A stretch of 64,000 bases of DNA from positions 1 through 64,000 of the forward strand of contig JAZRXL010000016.1 in the NCBI GenBank assembly GCA_045600225.1. The letters are read 5' to 3'. This stretch comes from UBA1181 sp045600225. Lineage in GTDB: Bacteria; Bacteroidota; Bacteroidia; Bacteroidales; Paludibacteraceae. Both the position numbers and the translations under genes were made by a program. Each line of letters opens with the position of its first letter. Within the stretch, counting starts at the first letter, position 1. Of the stretch, positions 1-7,243 are shown piece by piece. A model generated the notes under the pieces. The model did no database searches. It had not been told where the DNA came from and saw nothing but the letters and a program-made list of their open reading frames with translations.

Positions 1-106
1 TTCTACGACAGCAGAAGCCGTTGTTATCTATTAATTGTTAACTGCCTATCGTCTCTTCTTTCCACTTTTGCAGCAGCTTTCTGCAACCCTACAAAAGCAG
101 TTTGCA

Positions 107-145
107 GGATCGGTGAAGGATGTCTTCATTATCCTTCACCGATCC
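107..145. repeat. 15-bp inverted repeat with GTGAAGGAT motifs
   Basis: Arms 107-121 and 131-145 are perfect reverse complements (GGATCGGTGAAGGAT) around a 9-nt spacer. The core ATCCTTCAC recurs just after, at about 154-162, and again, inverted, at 201-209 inside the 3' end of the kinase gene, where it encodes part of the C-terminal HPSPH. No T-run follows, so it looks more like a dispersed intergenic repeat than an intrinsic terminator, although it could form a stable hairpin at the 3' end of the kinase mRNA. Confidence 0.6.
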
Positions 146-177
146 TTCACGCATCCTTCACTCCCTTACGTTTTATT

Positions 178-1269
178 TTACAGCTGGTTATAAGCGTGTG
201 GTGAAGGATGCCGAGACTGATAATCTTCTATGCATTTCAGATAATGCATTTGGTTCTGGGCTCTGACCAGATTATGTGTTGCGTACTTTACCTTCCAATA
301 ATGATCACCACTAAGATAATCCCAAAGGAACCGCACGGATTGCATGAATGGAAAGAGTCTCACAGCAAAGGGAAGCATCGACTTTTCTAATTCTGATAAA
401 AAGGAATCTGCCTGACTGAGATATCCTTGTGTGAATGCTTCATAAATATCGTGTCGAAAAGCTATGAGTGAGAAATCTTGTTCATCCTCAGCAACGGTAT
501 TTGCGGCTGTTCGCAAGAAATCGCCATAATCAGAAAAGATGAACGATGGCATTACTGTATCTAAATCGATGATGCAGAGCACGTCTTTCCCATCTTCGCT
601 GAAAAGCATATTGTTCACCTTGGTATCACAATGACAGACGCGTTTCGGCAGCAATCCAGAACGGTATAATCTCTCTGCGACCGTCATCTCATCTGCTCGG
701 GTTTCAATTTCCCTAAGCAGTTCCTGTACTGTAGGTTCATACAGGCGATGAGCGGGATTCACTTGACATACTTCACGAAGTTGCTGTAAACGAAACTCCA
801 TATTATGAAAGTCTGGAATAGTCTCACTTAAAGTCTCTGGCAAATCAGCCAGCAATGCCTGAAACTTACCAAATGCCGCTCCTGCAGCGTAAGCATTCTC
901 CAGATTCACCTCCTGCTTTGTGATAGTATGATCTACGTAAACCATCAGCCGCCAAAAAGCACCTTCATGCTCAACATATAGGCGTGAGGCGTCAGCACGC
1001 GAAGGTAAAAACCGCAGAACGCGGTGCTTCAAATCTTCAACTCCGTCTAATTCCAGTCGCTTACGAATATGATTTGTGACCAAAGCAATATTGTTCATGA
1101 CAAGATCGACGTCAGGAAAAACATAGGTATTGATTCGTTGGAGTACATATTGACCAGCACTATCAGTTTCAACCAGATAGGTGTCATTTATAAGGCCATT
1201 ACCTAATGGATGTACTTGTATGGCTTGACCATCAATCTCGAAAAGATTTGCTATTTGTTGAAGTTGCAT
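178..1269 (-). CDS. Phosphotransferase (APH/N-acetylhexosamine kinase-like)
   Basis: A 363-residue protein of the aminoglycoside phosphotransferase/choline kinase fold. A Gly-rich nucleotide loop is seen near residues 22-30 (PLGNGLINDT), the catalytic loop HCDTKVNN at 213-220 (Asp215, Asn220), and the metal-binding IDLDT around 234-238. In Bacteroidetes and bifidobacteria this family includes N-acetylhexosamine 1-kinase, so a sugar is a more likely substrate than an antibiotic; that is inference. It is monocistronic, with a good promoter 29 nt upstream. The C-terminal codons overlap a GTGAAGGAT repeat, so the last residues may vary between strains. Confidence 0.75.
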   Translation of the reverse strand: MQLQQIANLFEIDGQAIQVHPLGNGLINDTYLVETDSAGQYVLQRINTYVFPDVDLVMNNIALVTNHIRKRLELDGVEDLKHRVLRFLPSRADASRLYVEHEGAFWRLMVYVDHTITKQEVNLENAYAAGAAFGKFQALLADLPETLSETIPDFHNMEFRLQQLREVCQVNPAHRLYEPTVQELLREIETRADEMTVAERLYRSGLLPKRVCHCDTKVNNMLFSEDGKDVLCIIDLDTVMPSFIFSDYGDFLRTAANTVAEDEQDFSLIAFRHDIYEAFTQGYLSQADSFLSELEKSMLPFAVRLFPFMQSVRFLWDYLSGDHYWKVKYATHNLVRAQNQMHYLKCIEDYQSRHPSPHAYNQL

Positions 1270-1297
1270 GGTAATGAAGACAAATTATATTATCGCG

Positions 1298-1329
1298 CAA
1301 ATATATGAATTAAAATCATTATATTCAAA
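1298..1329 (-). promoter_or_regulatory. Promoter of the phosphotransferase gene
   Basis: On the minus strand a TTTG box (1326-1329) lies 20 nt upstream of TATATTTG (1298-1305). This matches the Bacteroidetes primary-sigma consensus TTTG-N19/20-TAnnTTTG and predicts a short leader of about 20 nt. Confidence 0.65.
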
Positions 1330-1430
1330 TAATTGGCTGAAAACTATTGATTTCTCAATAAAAAATGTCTTACTAAACACATAATAGTTATCCAGCAAGA
1401 CAATATGCACACTTTCACTATCAATATAAT

Positions 1431-1543
1431 AAAAAAAAGAGGTGAAACAGATTTTACTCTATTTCACCTCTCTGTTGCTGTACCAGGATTTGCGACCTGG
1501 ATACATTATTCCCTTGTCTTCAAGGCACTTCACCTATCAAACA
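1431..1543 (-). ncRNA. Small RNA with tRNA-like T-arm and intrinsic terminator
   Basis: On the minus strand a -7 box TATCTTTG (1549-1556) is followed by about 110 nt containing three hairpins. The first is CCTTG-AAGA-CAAGG (1512-1525). The second is CCAGG, an 8-nt loop, then CCTGG (1483-1500), resembling a tRNA T-arm with one extra loop base. The last is GAGGTGAAA/TTTCACCTC (1439-1447 with 1462-1470) followed by eight T residues, a textbook intrinsic terminator. The T-run fixes the direction. The acceptor, D and anticodon arms do not form a canonical tRNA, so it is either a decayed tRNA or a tRNA-derived small RNA. There is no convincing open reading frame. Confidence 0.55.
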
Positions 1544-1560
1544 CGCTGCAAAGATAATGC

Positions 1561-1720
1561 TTCTGTTCACATTCTGGTCACAAAATCACGAGAAAATTTA
1601 GTTATACCCCGTATTTTGCGCAGATACCCATTCTTTTGAAATTATGACATTGCATTTTTGCCTTTTCATGAGGTTATGAACATGAACAAATGCATATTTT
1701 CCACAAGAAAAGAGAAACTA
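1561..1720. other. Intergenic, nothing recognised
   Basis: AT-rich spacer between the upstream side of the small RNA promoter and the terminator of the arsenic operon. I see no coding frame, repeat or RNA gene. A long plus-strand reading frame crossing 1442-1639 has no family resemblance and is antisense to the small RNA. Confidence 0.5.
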
Positions 1721-1767
1721 AAATAAATGCCGTATAGATTCCTCAATTAGAACAAATCCATACGGCA
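1721..1767 (-). terminator. Terminator of the arsenic operon
   Basis: Arms 1728-1740 and 1755-1767 pair over 13 bp with one G-U. In the minus direction they are followed by the T-rich stretch TTTATTTTAG. It lies 30 nt past the stop codon of the last operon gene. Confidence 0.65.
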
Positions 1768-1796
1768 ACTTTTACAAATGTACGCGCGTTCATATA

Positions 1797-2774
1797 TTAT
1801 AATATTGGCAACACCTCATTGAACAGCCAGCCGAGCAGCATGATCATCACGGCCACGGTGCCGAAGAAGATGCCTATCAGCCGCCAGGTCATCACCTTCT
1901 TGAGCATGGTGGCTTCGGGCAATGAGAGGCCTACTACCGACATCATGAAGGCGAGGGCGGTGCCAAGACTTACTCCTTTGGCGACGAATACCTCCACCAC
2001 AGGGACAATGCCAGCTGCGTTGGCGTACATCGGCACGGCAAGGATGACTGCAAGTGGTACGGCATACCAATTTTCTCCACTTAGGTACTCCTCGAAAAAT
2101 CCTTCAGGCACGTATCCGTGCATCATGGCTCCGATGGCGATGCCGATGATGACGTAGAGGATAACGCCACGGATGATGCCGATGGCTTCTTTGATGATTT
2201 GTGGCATTCGCTGAAGAAGCGTGAGTTTTTCGACGGCCAATTCCTCTTGTGCACCATTTGCCATCTGCTGGATCTGCAATACCCAAGGGCTCAGATTCTT
2301 CTCCAGCTTCATCTTACCCAGAATGAAGCCGCCAATCGTGCCGAGCAGTATGCCGCTGATGACGTAGATGGCCGTCACCTTCCACCCGAATGTCCCGGCA
2401 AACATTGCCACTGCCACCTCATTGACCAGAGGCGAAGTAATGAGGAATGAGAAGGTCACACCCAAAGGAATGCCACCCTTGACAAAGCCGATAAACAGAG
2501 GAATTGAGGAGCAAGAGCAGAAGGGAGTGATGGCGCCGAAGAGCGATGCCATGAGGTATTGCATACCGTAGAGCTTGCGCGAATTGAGGAAGTTGCGTAG
2601 GCGCTCTACTGGGAAATAGGCATTGACCACGCCCATTACCGTGCTGATGAGGAATAGCAGCAGTACGATTTTCAGTGAGTCATAGACGAAGAAGTTGAGT
2701 GCTTCGCCCAGGCGTGTTGTGGCTTCTATGCCAAAGAGGTCATAGATGAGCCAATCGGCAAATTGTTGTATCAT
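1797..2774 (-). CDS. ArsP-like permease (UPF0718/YraQ family)
   Basis: A 325-residue inner-membrane permease of COG0701, with about eight hydrophobic segments. The signature FCSCSSIPLFIGF sits near residues 84-96; the Cys-Ser-Cys pair and following SxP are characteristic of the family that includes ArsP, which exports trivalent organoarsenicals. It is the promoter-distal gene of the arsenic operon, 12 nt after the outer-membrane protein gene. The operon context supports an arsenical substrate, but family members with other metal or unknown substrates exist. The local sequence looks richer in G+C than the neighbouring barrel gene, suggesting separate acquisition. Confidence 0.8.
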   Translation of the reverse strand: MIQQFADWLIYDLFGIEATTRLGEALNFFVYDSLKIVLLLFLISTVMGVVNAYFPVERLRNFLNSRKLYGMQYLMASLFGAITPFCSCSSIPLFIGFVKGGIPLGVTFSFLITSPLVNEVAVAMFAGTFGWKVTAIYVISGILLGTIGGFILGKMKLEKNLSPWVLQIQQMANGAQEELAVEKLTLLQRMPQIIKEAIGIIRGVILYVIIGIAIGAMMHGYVPEGFFEEYLSGENWYAVPLAVILAVPMYANAAGIVPVVEVFVAKGVSLGTALAFMMSVVGLSLPEATMLKKVMTWRLIGIFFGTVAVMIMLLGWLFNEVLPIL

Positions 2775-2786
2775 AATTGTTGTAAG

Positions 2787-3713
2787 TTATAAATAATATT
2801 GAATTCCTGTCTGTAAAGCCCAGCTATTGACCATTTGTAGTCCAACGGTTTTATGCCATACTGGTACGTCCGCGTTGATGTAAAACTGCCAGCCGCTATA
2901 AGGCCTGAAATAGATTTGTGGACTTATCTTGAGTGTATTATAAGTTGTTCCTTCCAGTCGCAATCCTTGTTCCTTGGCTTGCCCCTTGTGTTCGTAGTTC
3001 GTTTGTAGTCCAATATCAAATTTGGGCATGATTCTGAATGTACAGCCTATACTCGTATAAACAAGAGGTCCATATTGATAGTCGAACATTTTGGAGCGGA
3101 TACGTTGGGCATACTCATAGTAGTCGTAGGTATAAAGCGATAATCTGGCGTGAGGCGACCAGGATGCATAGGCACCAGCCGTGTACTTGAAACTTCCAGA
3201 AGACGGCTGCATTGAGATAGGGAGTTTTACTCCGTTACTTTCGCAATCGAATTTGCCAACTGGTATTTTGACTCCTAAGAAGGGAGTCACCTCGACATTC
3301 TCTATAAGCTTACGCAGCACGGTGTAGTGAATGGTTATACCCAAATCACCAACTCCCGAAGCATGAACGTCAGGGAAAAGGTCTGTAATGTAATCCTCGT
3401 CCTTACCGATAAAATACCCCAGCTGAGCTTGTACAGACAAACGTGAGGTAATGCCATAGCCTATGTTAAACGACGTAAAATCATAGCTTGCCTGGCGCAA
3501 TCTGCCAGGAAAATCGAACGAAGAGACGTGGCTCCCCTCGTAATAACTGTCAGAGACACTATGCCTGTAGTTGAGGGCGACTCGATATCTGCCTTTACTC
3601 ACCGTTGACTCCCCATTGACTGTCGTGACAGGATTGCCTGCGCCGCAGCATTGGGCGCTAATCTGGCTATATGTGAGGCCAAATAGCAAATTGATCAATA
3701 TCAGACGGTTCAT
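2787..3713 (-). CDS. Outer-membrane beta-barrel protein in ars operon
   Basis: A 308-residue protein with a signal peptide ending near residue 20 (SQISA), then a mature N-terminus beginning QCCGAGNP with a vicinal cysteine pair. The rest alternates aromatic and polar residues in about a dozen strands (for example SRLSVQAQLGYF, ARLSLYTYDYY) and ends in an aromatic-rich strand (LQTGIQYYL), as expected of a porin-like barrel. Its start overlaps the stop of the lipoprotein gene by 4 nt, indicating translational coupling. I recognise only the general Bacteroidetes outer-membrane transporter type. The operon position suggests arsenical or thiol-conjugate passage, or redox sensing; that is inference. 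Confidence 0.6.
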   Translation of the reverse strand: MNRLILINLLFGLTYSQISAQCCGAGNPVTTVNGESTVSKGRYRVALNYRHSVSDSYYEGSHVSSFDFPGRLRQASYDFTSFNIGYGITSRLSVQAQLGYFIGKDEDYITDLFPDVHASGVGDLGITIHYTVLRKLIENVEVTPFLGVKIPVGKFDCESNGVKLPISMQPSSGSFKYTAGAYASWSPHARLSLYTYDYYEYAQRIRSKMFDYQYGPLVYTSIGCTFRIMPKFDIGLQTNYEHKGQAKEQGLRLEGTTYNTLKISPQIYFRPYSGWQFYINADVPVWHKTVGLQMVNSWALQTGIQYYL

Positions 3714-4141
3714 TTATTGTATCTGTTATTCATATGGTCAATGTATGCCTGCCAGTTATTTGGTGGCGTCTGCCCCTTGCGCCAAGGCCATACAAATACT
3801 GTCACGTCCTTAGTGTACTGACCGTGTTCATTTGATACGGTACAGGTAACGGTCAGGTCACCAACGCATGTAACGCATCCCCAAAAGTATGCTTTGCTGG
3901 GGTCTTCTGGCAGTTGAACAAGTGAGCCCCTGGCTCGCTGCCATTTATAGTCAAGGTTCTCGCCTGAGGCTTGAGCACTCAGTACAATGGTGTCGAACAT
4001 GCAAGCAGAATCACGTGATGCTGTGATGCCCTCAAAAGTGATCAGCTCAGTCTCGATGTCATCATAGTCCTCGATGTAGTCATCCTGACAGCTGGTGAAA
4101 AGGAGCGTTGACAGAAAGAGGATAAATAAGGTTGTTCTCAT
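3710..4141 (-). CDS. Ig/PKD-like lipoprotein in ars operon
   Basis: A 143-residue lipoprotein with lipobox LLFTSC (Cys18) and an acidic linker DDYIEDYDD. It then has one Ig/PKD-like domain: TIVLSAQASGENLDYKWQRARG, then GDLTVTCTVSNEHGQYTKDVTVFV. Two cysteines four apart (WGCVTC) and a third (VTC) lie in the domain. It overlaps the following barrel gene by 4 nt and follows arsC by 32 nt. It is probably a surface or periplasmic partner of the barrel protein. Specific function unknown; no catalytic motif is visible. Confidence 0.6.
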   Translation of the reverse strand: MRTTLFILFLSTLLFTSCQDDYIEDYDDIETELITFEGITASRDSACMFDTIVLSAQASGENLDYKWQRARGSLVQLPEDPSKAYFWGCVTCVGDLTVTCTVSNEHGQYTKDVTVFVWPWRKGQTPPNNWQAYIDHMNNRYNK

Positions 4142-4173
4142 TGCACGACTTTAATTATTTATTTGATGTGATT

Positions 4174-4605
4174 CTATCTATGTGCTCCTTTGATCTCTGT
4201 CAAGTAGAACTTCTGCATCTGGGTTCGGATTTCGTCCCTCACACGTCGAAACTCTGGCAGTACCTCGGCATCCATACCCTTGAAGGCATCCGGATCGTCA
4301 AAGCCAATGTGCAGACGCTTGCCTACCTTGCCGATGAATACAGGACATGATTCATTTGCTCCGCCGCAGACAGTGATGACGTAATCCCACGCCTCACCGA
4401 GGTATTGGTCGATATGCTTTGGGTAATGCTTACTGATGTCGATGCCAATCTCAGCCATCACCTTAATGCCAAGCGGATGCACCTCAGCCGCCGGCTTGAT
4501 GCCTGCAGAATGAACTTCAAGTTGAGGATCAAGACTCTGCAGAATACCCTGAGCCATCTGACTGCGGCAACGATTGCCGGTGCAAAGAACTAATATGCGT
4601 GTCAT
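4174..4605 (-). CDS. arsC: Arsenate reductase, LMW phosphatase type
   Basis: A cytoplasmic reductase turning arsenate into arsenite for export by Acr3. The N-terminus MTRILVLCTGNRCRSQMAQ contains the C-x5-R phosphatase loop (CTGNRCR). Further thiols occur in VITVCGGANESCPVF, matching the thioredoxin-coupled class where a relay of three cysteines carries out catalysis. The chosen start (4605) puts the P-loop at the usual distance from the N-terminus and leaves 4 nt after acr3; an upstream start would add 16 unrelated residues. Length 143 residues, normal for the family. The thioredoxin-like proteins in the same operon are plausible electron donors. Confidence 0.88.
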   Translation of the reverse strand: MTRILVLCTGNRCRSQMAQGILQSLDPQLEVHSAGIKPAAEVHPLGIKVMAEIGIDISKHYPKHIDQYLGEAWDYVITVCGGANESCPVFIGKVGKRLHIGFDDPDAFKGMDAEVLPEFRRVRDEIRTQMQKFYLTEIKGAHR

Positions 4606-4609
4606 GATC

Positions 4610-5644
4610 TTAATCGTTGAATAGATGTTTTGTCTTATTTGAAATTTTAACAAGTGTCAGCATAATTGGAACTTCAACCAATACTCCAACCACAGTGGCA
4701 AGCGCTGCGCCTGAGTGCAAGCCAAACAGAGAGATGGCTACGGCTACAGCCAATTCAAAGAAATTGCTTGCACCGATCATTCCTGCTGGAGAAGCTATGC
4801 TATGAGGCAATTTCCAGGTTTTTGCCCATCTGTATGCAATGAAGAAGATTAGGAATGTCTGAATGGTCAAAGGTATGGCTATGAGTAATATGTGGAAGGG
4901 ATTCTCCATGATGACATCGCCCTGGAATGAGAACAGTATGATGAGAGTAAGCAGAAGACCAATAGTGGTAACACCGTTGAACTTCTCGATGAAGATGTTC
5001 TCAAAATACACCTTCCCTCTATTTCGTATTACTGCATAGCGAGTGATGATTCCTGCAATGAGTGGTATTACGACAAACAAAACGACCGAGAGCAGAAGAG
5101 TATCCCAAGGAATGCTGACCCCACCCACGTCGAGTAGCAGTCCTACGATTGGAGCAAAGGCAACGAGTATGATGAGGTCATTGATGGCAACTTGCACCAG
5201 CGTATATGCAGCATCTCCTTTTGTCAGGTGGCTCCACACGAATACCATTGCGGTGCAAGGAGCAGCACCCAATAAAACAGCTCCTGAGAGATATTCATTT
5301 GCCAAGTCTTCTGATATGAAAGGTTCAAAGATAAGGCACAGGAACAACTTGGCTATTATAAACATAGAGAAAGGTTTGATTATCCAGTTCGTTACACATG
5401 TGATGATGATTCCTCTTGGATTACGACCTACATTCATTACGCTTTTGAAGTCAATCTTCATCATCATTGGCCAGATCATCAGCCATATAAGTACTGACAT
5501 TGGAATGCTGACATTGGCATATTCCCATTGACTAAGCGTTTGTGGCAAAGCAGGGAGATACTGACCTATCAGCAGGCCAATTATTATGCAGAGTGCTACC
5601 CATATCGTCAGATAACGCTCAAAGAAGCCAATACTTTTTTCCAT
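4610..5644 (-). CDS. acr3: Arsenite efflux permease Acr3
   Basis: A 344-residue, ten-helix inner-membrane carrier of the Acr3 (BASS-superfamily) type that exports arsenite. Recognisable blocks are MSVLIWLMIWPMMMKIDF, the signature LLGAAPCTAMVFVWSHLTKGD with the conserved cysteine needed for As(III) transport, and SPAGMIGASNFFELAVAVAISLFG. It lies between the ArsG-like permease gene (23 nt) and arsC (4 nt). Often annotated arsB, although it is unrelated to the E. coli ArsB carrier. Confidence 0.92.
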   Translation of the reverse strand: MEKSIGFFERYLTIWVALCIIIGLLIGQYLPALPQTLSQWEYANVSIPMSVLIWLMIWPMMMKIDFKSVMNVGRNPRGIIITCVTNWIIKPFSMFIIAKLFLCLIFEPFISEDLANEYLSGAVLLGAAPCTAMVFVWSHLTKGDAAYTLVQVAINDLIILVAFAPIVGLLLDVGGVSIPWDTLLLSVVLFVVIPLIAGIITRYAVIRNRGKVYFENIFIEKFNGVTTIGLLLTLIILFSFQGDVIMENPFHILLIAIPLTIQTFLIFFIAYRWAKTWKLPHSIASPAGMIGASNFFELAVAVAISLFGLHSGAALATVVGVLVEVPIMLTLVKISNKTKHLFND

Positions 5645-5667
5645 GATTCATTATTTTTTTGAAGATG

Positions 5668-6396
5668 TTATGCGAACATTGTGATTGAATAATAGATGCC
5701 GACTCCGATGAAGAGGATGGCCACGATGCGGTTAAACCATTTCTGGAACACTGCGATTTTCCCCATCATTTTGCCCAATGACTGCATACTGTAGGCAAGT
5801 ACCCATGCTACAACGAGGACGGGCAGAGCCGTGGCAATGGCAAAAACCAAAGGAAGCAGATAACCCGCCGTTGCCTCGGCGGACATTGGAATCAACATGC
5901 CGAAATAGAGTAAACCACTAGTTGGACAGAAAGCCATGGCGAAGAGAATGCCGAGCAACAGGCTTCCCCATAAGCCAGAGAAGGAACCTGAGACATTGCC
6001 GCTAAACCCGAATTTCGGCAAATGCAACTTGTCGCCGAACAGCATGAATAAGCCGATGAGGATAAGCGCGGGACCCAGGATCAGTTCGCCCCACTCGCTG
6101 ATGACCTGCTGAAGTCCGAAGGTGTCGGCACCTTGCCTTATTATGTAAATAAGGAGTGCACCGAGAAGCGAGTAGGCGAGAACGCGACCGAGGGTGTAGA
6201 GTATGCCGCTCCACAATACCCTTCGCCGGGTATTCTTATCATCTTTGTTGCCCTCCATGCAGTTGCGGGCGATATAGCCCACGGCTGTCACGTTGGCGGC
6301 TAATGGACAAGGACTCAGGGCTGTGAGCAATCCTAAGAGGAAAGCCGTGACGACCGGAATCTGGCTATTGTCGATTAAGGAATTGATCAGTTCCAT
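5668..6396 (-). CDS. ArsG/CcdA-like membrane protein
   Basis: A 242-residue polytopic membrane protein of the DsbD/CcdA-like superfamily, the type named ArsG-family transporter in Bacteroidetes arsenic operons. The proline/cysteine block TALSPCPLAANVTAVGYIARN lies near residues 26-46, and a second AMAFCPTSGLLYFGMLIPM in the second half. In CcdA-type proteins such paired cysteines pass reducing equivalents across the membrane. Stop and start are separated by 5 nt from the Cys-rich thioredoxin gene, consistent with a working pair. Whether it moves organoarsenicals or electrons cannot be told from the sequence. Confidence 0.75.
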   Translation of the reverse strand: MELINSLIDNSQIPVVTAFLLGLLTALSPCPLAANVTAVGYIARNCMEGNKDDKNTRRRVLWSGILYTLGRVLAYSLLGALLIYIIRQGADTFGLQQVISEWGELILGPALILIGLFMLFGDKLHLPKFGFSGNVSGSFSGLWGSLLLGILFAMAFCPTSGLLYFGMLIPMSAEATAGYLLPLVFAIATALPVLVVAWVLAYSMQSLGKMMGKIAVFQKWFNRIVAILFIGVGIYYSITMFA

Positions 6397-6401
6397 GATT
6401 C

Positions 6402-6899
6402 CTATTTGTCAAGTTGGGTTTGAATGGCCTCCAGAAGTTGTTTCTTGAATTCTTCCGGATTGTTTTTGGCGTATTGAAAACCTGTGCGGGTCATGTCCGT
6501 TCGGTGCTCTTGCCCGTTTTTACGGCTAACGATAAAAAGAGATGAAAACGAAACCTTGAAATCTGCCGCCATTTTCTTCCCTTCCTCGGTGGAGAAATCC
6601 ACTACGGTGAATTTTACCTTGTCGGCATAGACGTCATTCACCAGGTCGCGTGAATTGTTTTCTATGCTTATGCACGTCGCACACCTTTGCTTGCCGTGGA
6701 AGTAGATAACCTCAATGGAAGCGCACTCTTTGGAGGGTTGCGGGCAACAACTCTTCTGACGTTGACTGTCAGAAACCGCCTTGCCTGTTGTTGACTGTTG
6801 CTGACAGCAATCTTTTTGTTGCCCTTTGTCGCAGCACACAGCGTTTAACGTGAAAACGCAGCATGCTATGGAGATGACTGATAAAATCTTTTTCTTCAT
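6402..6899 (-). CDS. Cys-rich periplasmic thioredoxin-like protein
   Basis: A 165-residue exported protein. A signal peptide (about residues 1-20) is followed by a Gln/Ser-rich linker with three vicinal cysteine pairs (22-23, 31-32, 51-52) and Cys59. The thioredoxin-like domain starts near 60 (IEVIYFHGKQRCATC) with a CATC redox motif at 73-76 and continues through VVDFSTEEGKKMAADF. It is encoded between the mini-thioredoxin (5 nt) and the ArsG-like permease (5 nt). The vicinal thiols are well suited to binding As(III), by analogy with ArsD, and the CxxC to reducing disulfides; both roles are inference. Confidence 0.7.
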   Translation of the reverse strand: MKKKILSVISIACCVFTLNAVCCDKGQQKDCCQQQSTTGKAVSDSQRQKSCCPQPSKECASIEVIYFHGKQRCATCISIENNSRDLVNDVYADKVKFTVVDFSTEEGKKMAADFKVSFSSLFIVSRKNGQEHRTDMTRTGFQYAKNNPEEFKKQLLEAIQTQLDK

Positions 6900-6904
6900 A
6901 CGTC

Positions 6905-7141
6905 TTAATCGTTTTGTAGAATTTCAAAAAGCTCTTTCTCACTTTTGCTGCCTTTGGCAACCACTTTCCCGTCTACTACTAGCGCTGGGGTGCTCATGAT
7001 GTTGTATTTCATCACTTCGGCAATGTCGTCCACTATTTCGACCGTCGCTGCTATGCCGTTGTTTTTTACTACCGACTCAACGAGTGCTGCGAATTTCTGG
7101 TTGCAGGAGCAACAACTGACTAAAACTTTAATCTCTTTCAT
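6905..7141 (-). CDS. Mini-thioredoxin/glutaredoxin-like protein
   Basis: A 78-residue cytoplasmic protein of the small thioredoxin family (Thioredoxin_3, MTH895/TM0996-like). The N-terminal strand KEIKVLVSCCSCNQK carries a CCxC motif (Cys10, 11, 13) instead of plain CxxC. The cis-Pro segment MSTPALVVDGKVVAKG follows near residues 49-64. It is the first gene after arsR and 5 nt before the Cys-rich thioredoxin. It may serve arsC as reductant or carry As(III) through its adjacent cysteines; the sequence does not decide between these. Confidence 0.8.
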   Translation of the reverse strand: MKEIKVLVSCCSCNQKFAALVESVVKNNGIAATVEIVDDIAEVMKYNIMSTPALVVDGKVVAKGSKSEKELFEILQND

Positions 7142-7172
7142 AAAAACTAATTTTTTTTAATGTATTATTTGT

Positions 7173-7192
7173 AGTTCGTAAAACAACGAACT
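7173..7192 (-). promoter_or_regulatory. Second ArsR operator-like inverted repeat
   Basis: AGTTCGT and ACGAACT (7173-7179 and 7186-7192) form a perfect inverted repeat with a 6-nt spacer in the 102-nt gap between arsR and the mini-thioredoxin gene. The half-site GTTCGTAA is the same as in the arsR promoter operator. No clear second promoter is visible here, so it may give internal control or cooperative binding. Confidence 0.5.
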
Positions 7193-7243
7193 TTATTCCG
7201 TGAATAAAACCCTTGGGAAGTCAAGGGTGCATTGCGGTGCGGG

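Noticed and set aside
178..1269. Aminoglycoside resistance gene
   Set aside because: Only the general kinase fold is shared; length and motifs fit the sugar-kinase-like branch frequent in gut Bacteroidetes.
1470..1550. Calling the small RNA a functional tRNA
   Set aside because: The T-arm loop has eight bases, the acceptor ends do not pair and no anticodon loop with U33 can be formed.
1442..1639. Plus-strand 65-codon reading frame over the small RNA
   Set aside because: No family resemblance; it is antisense to a transcript whose terminator and promoter are clear on the minus strand.
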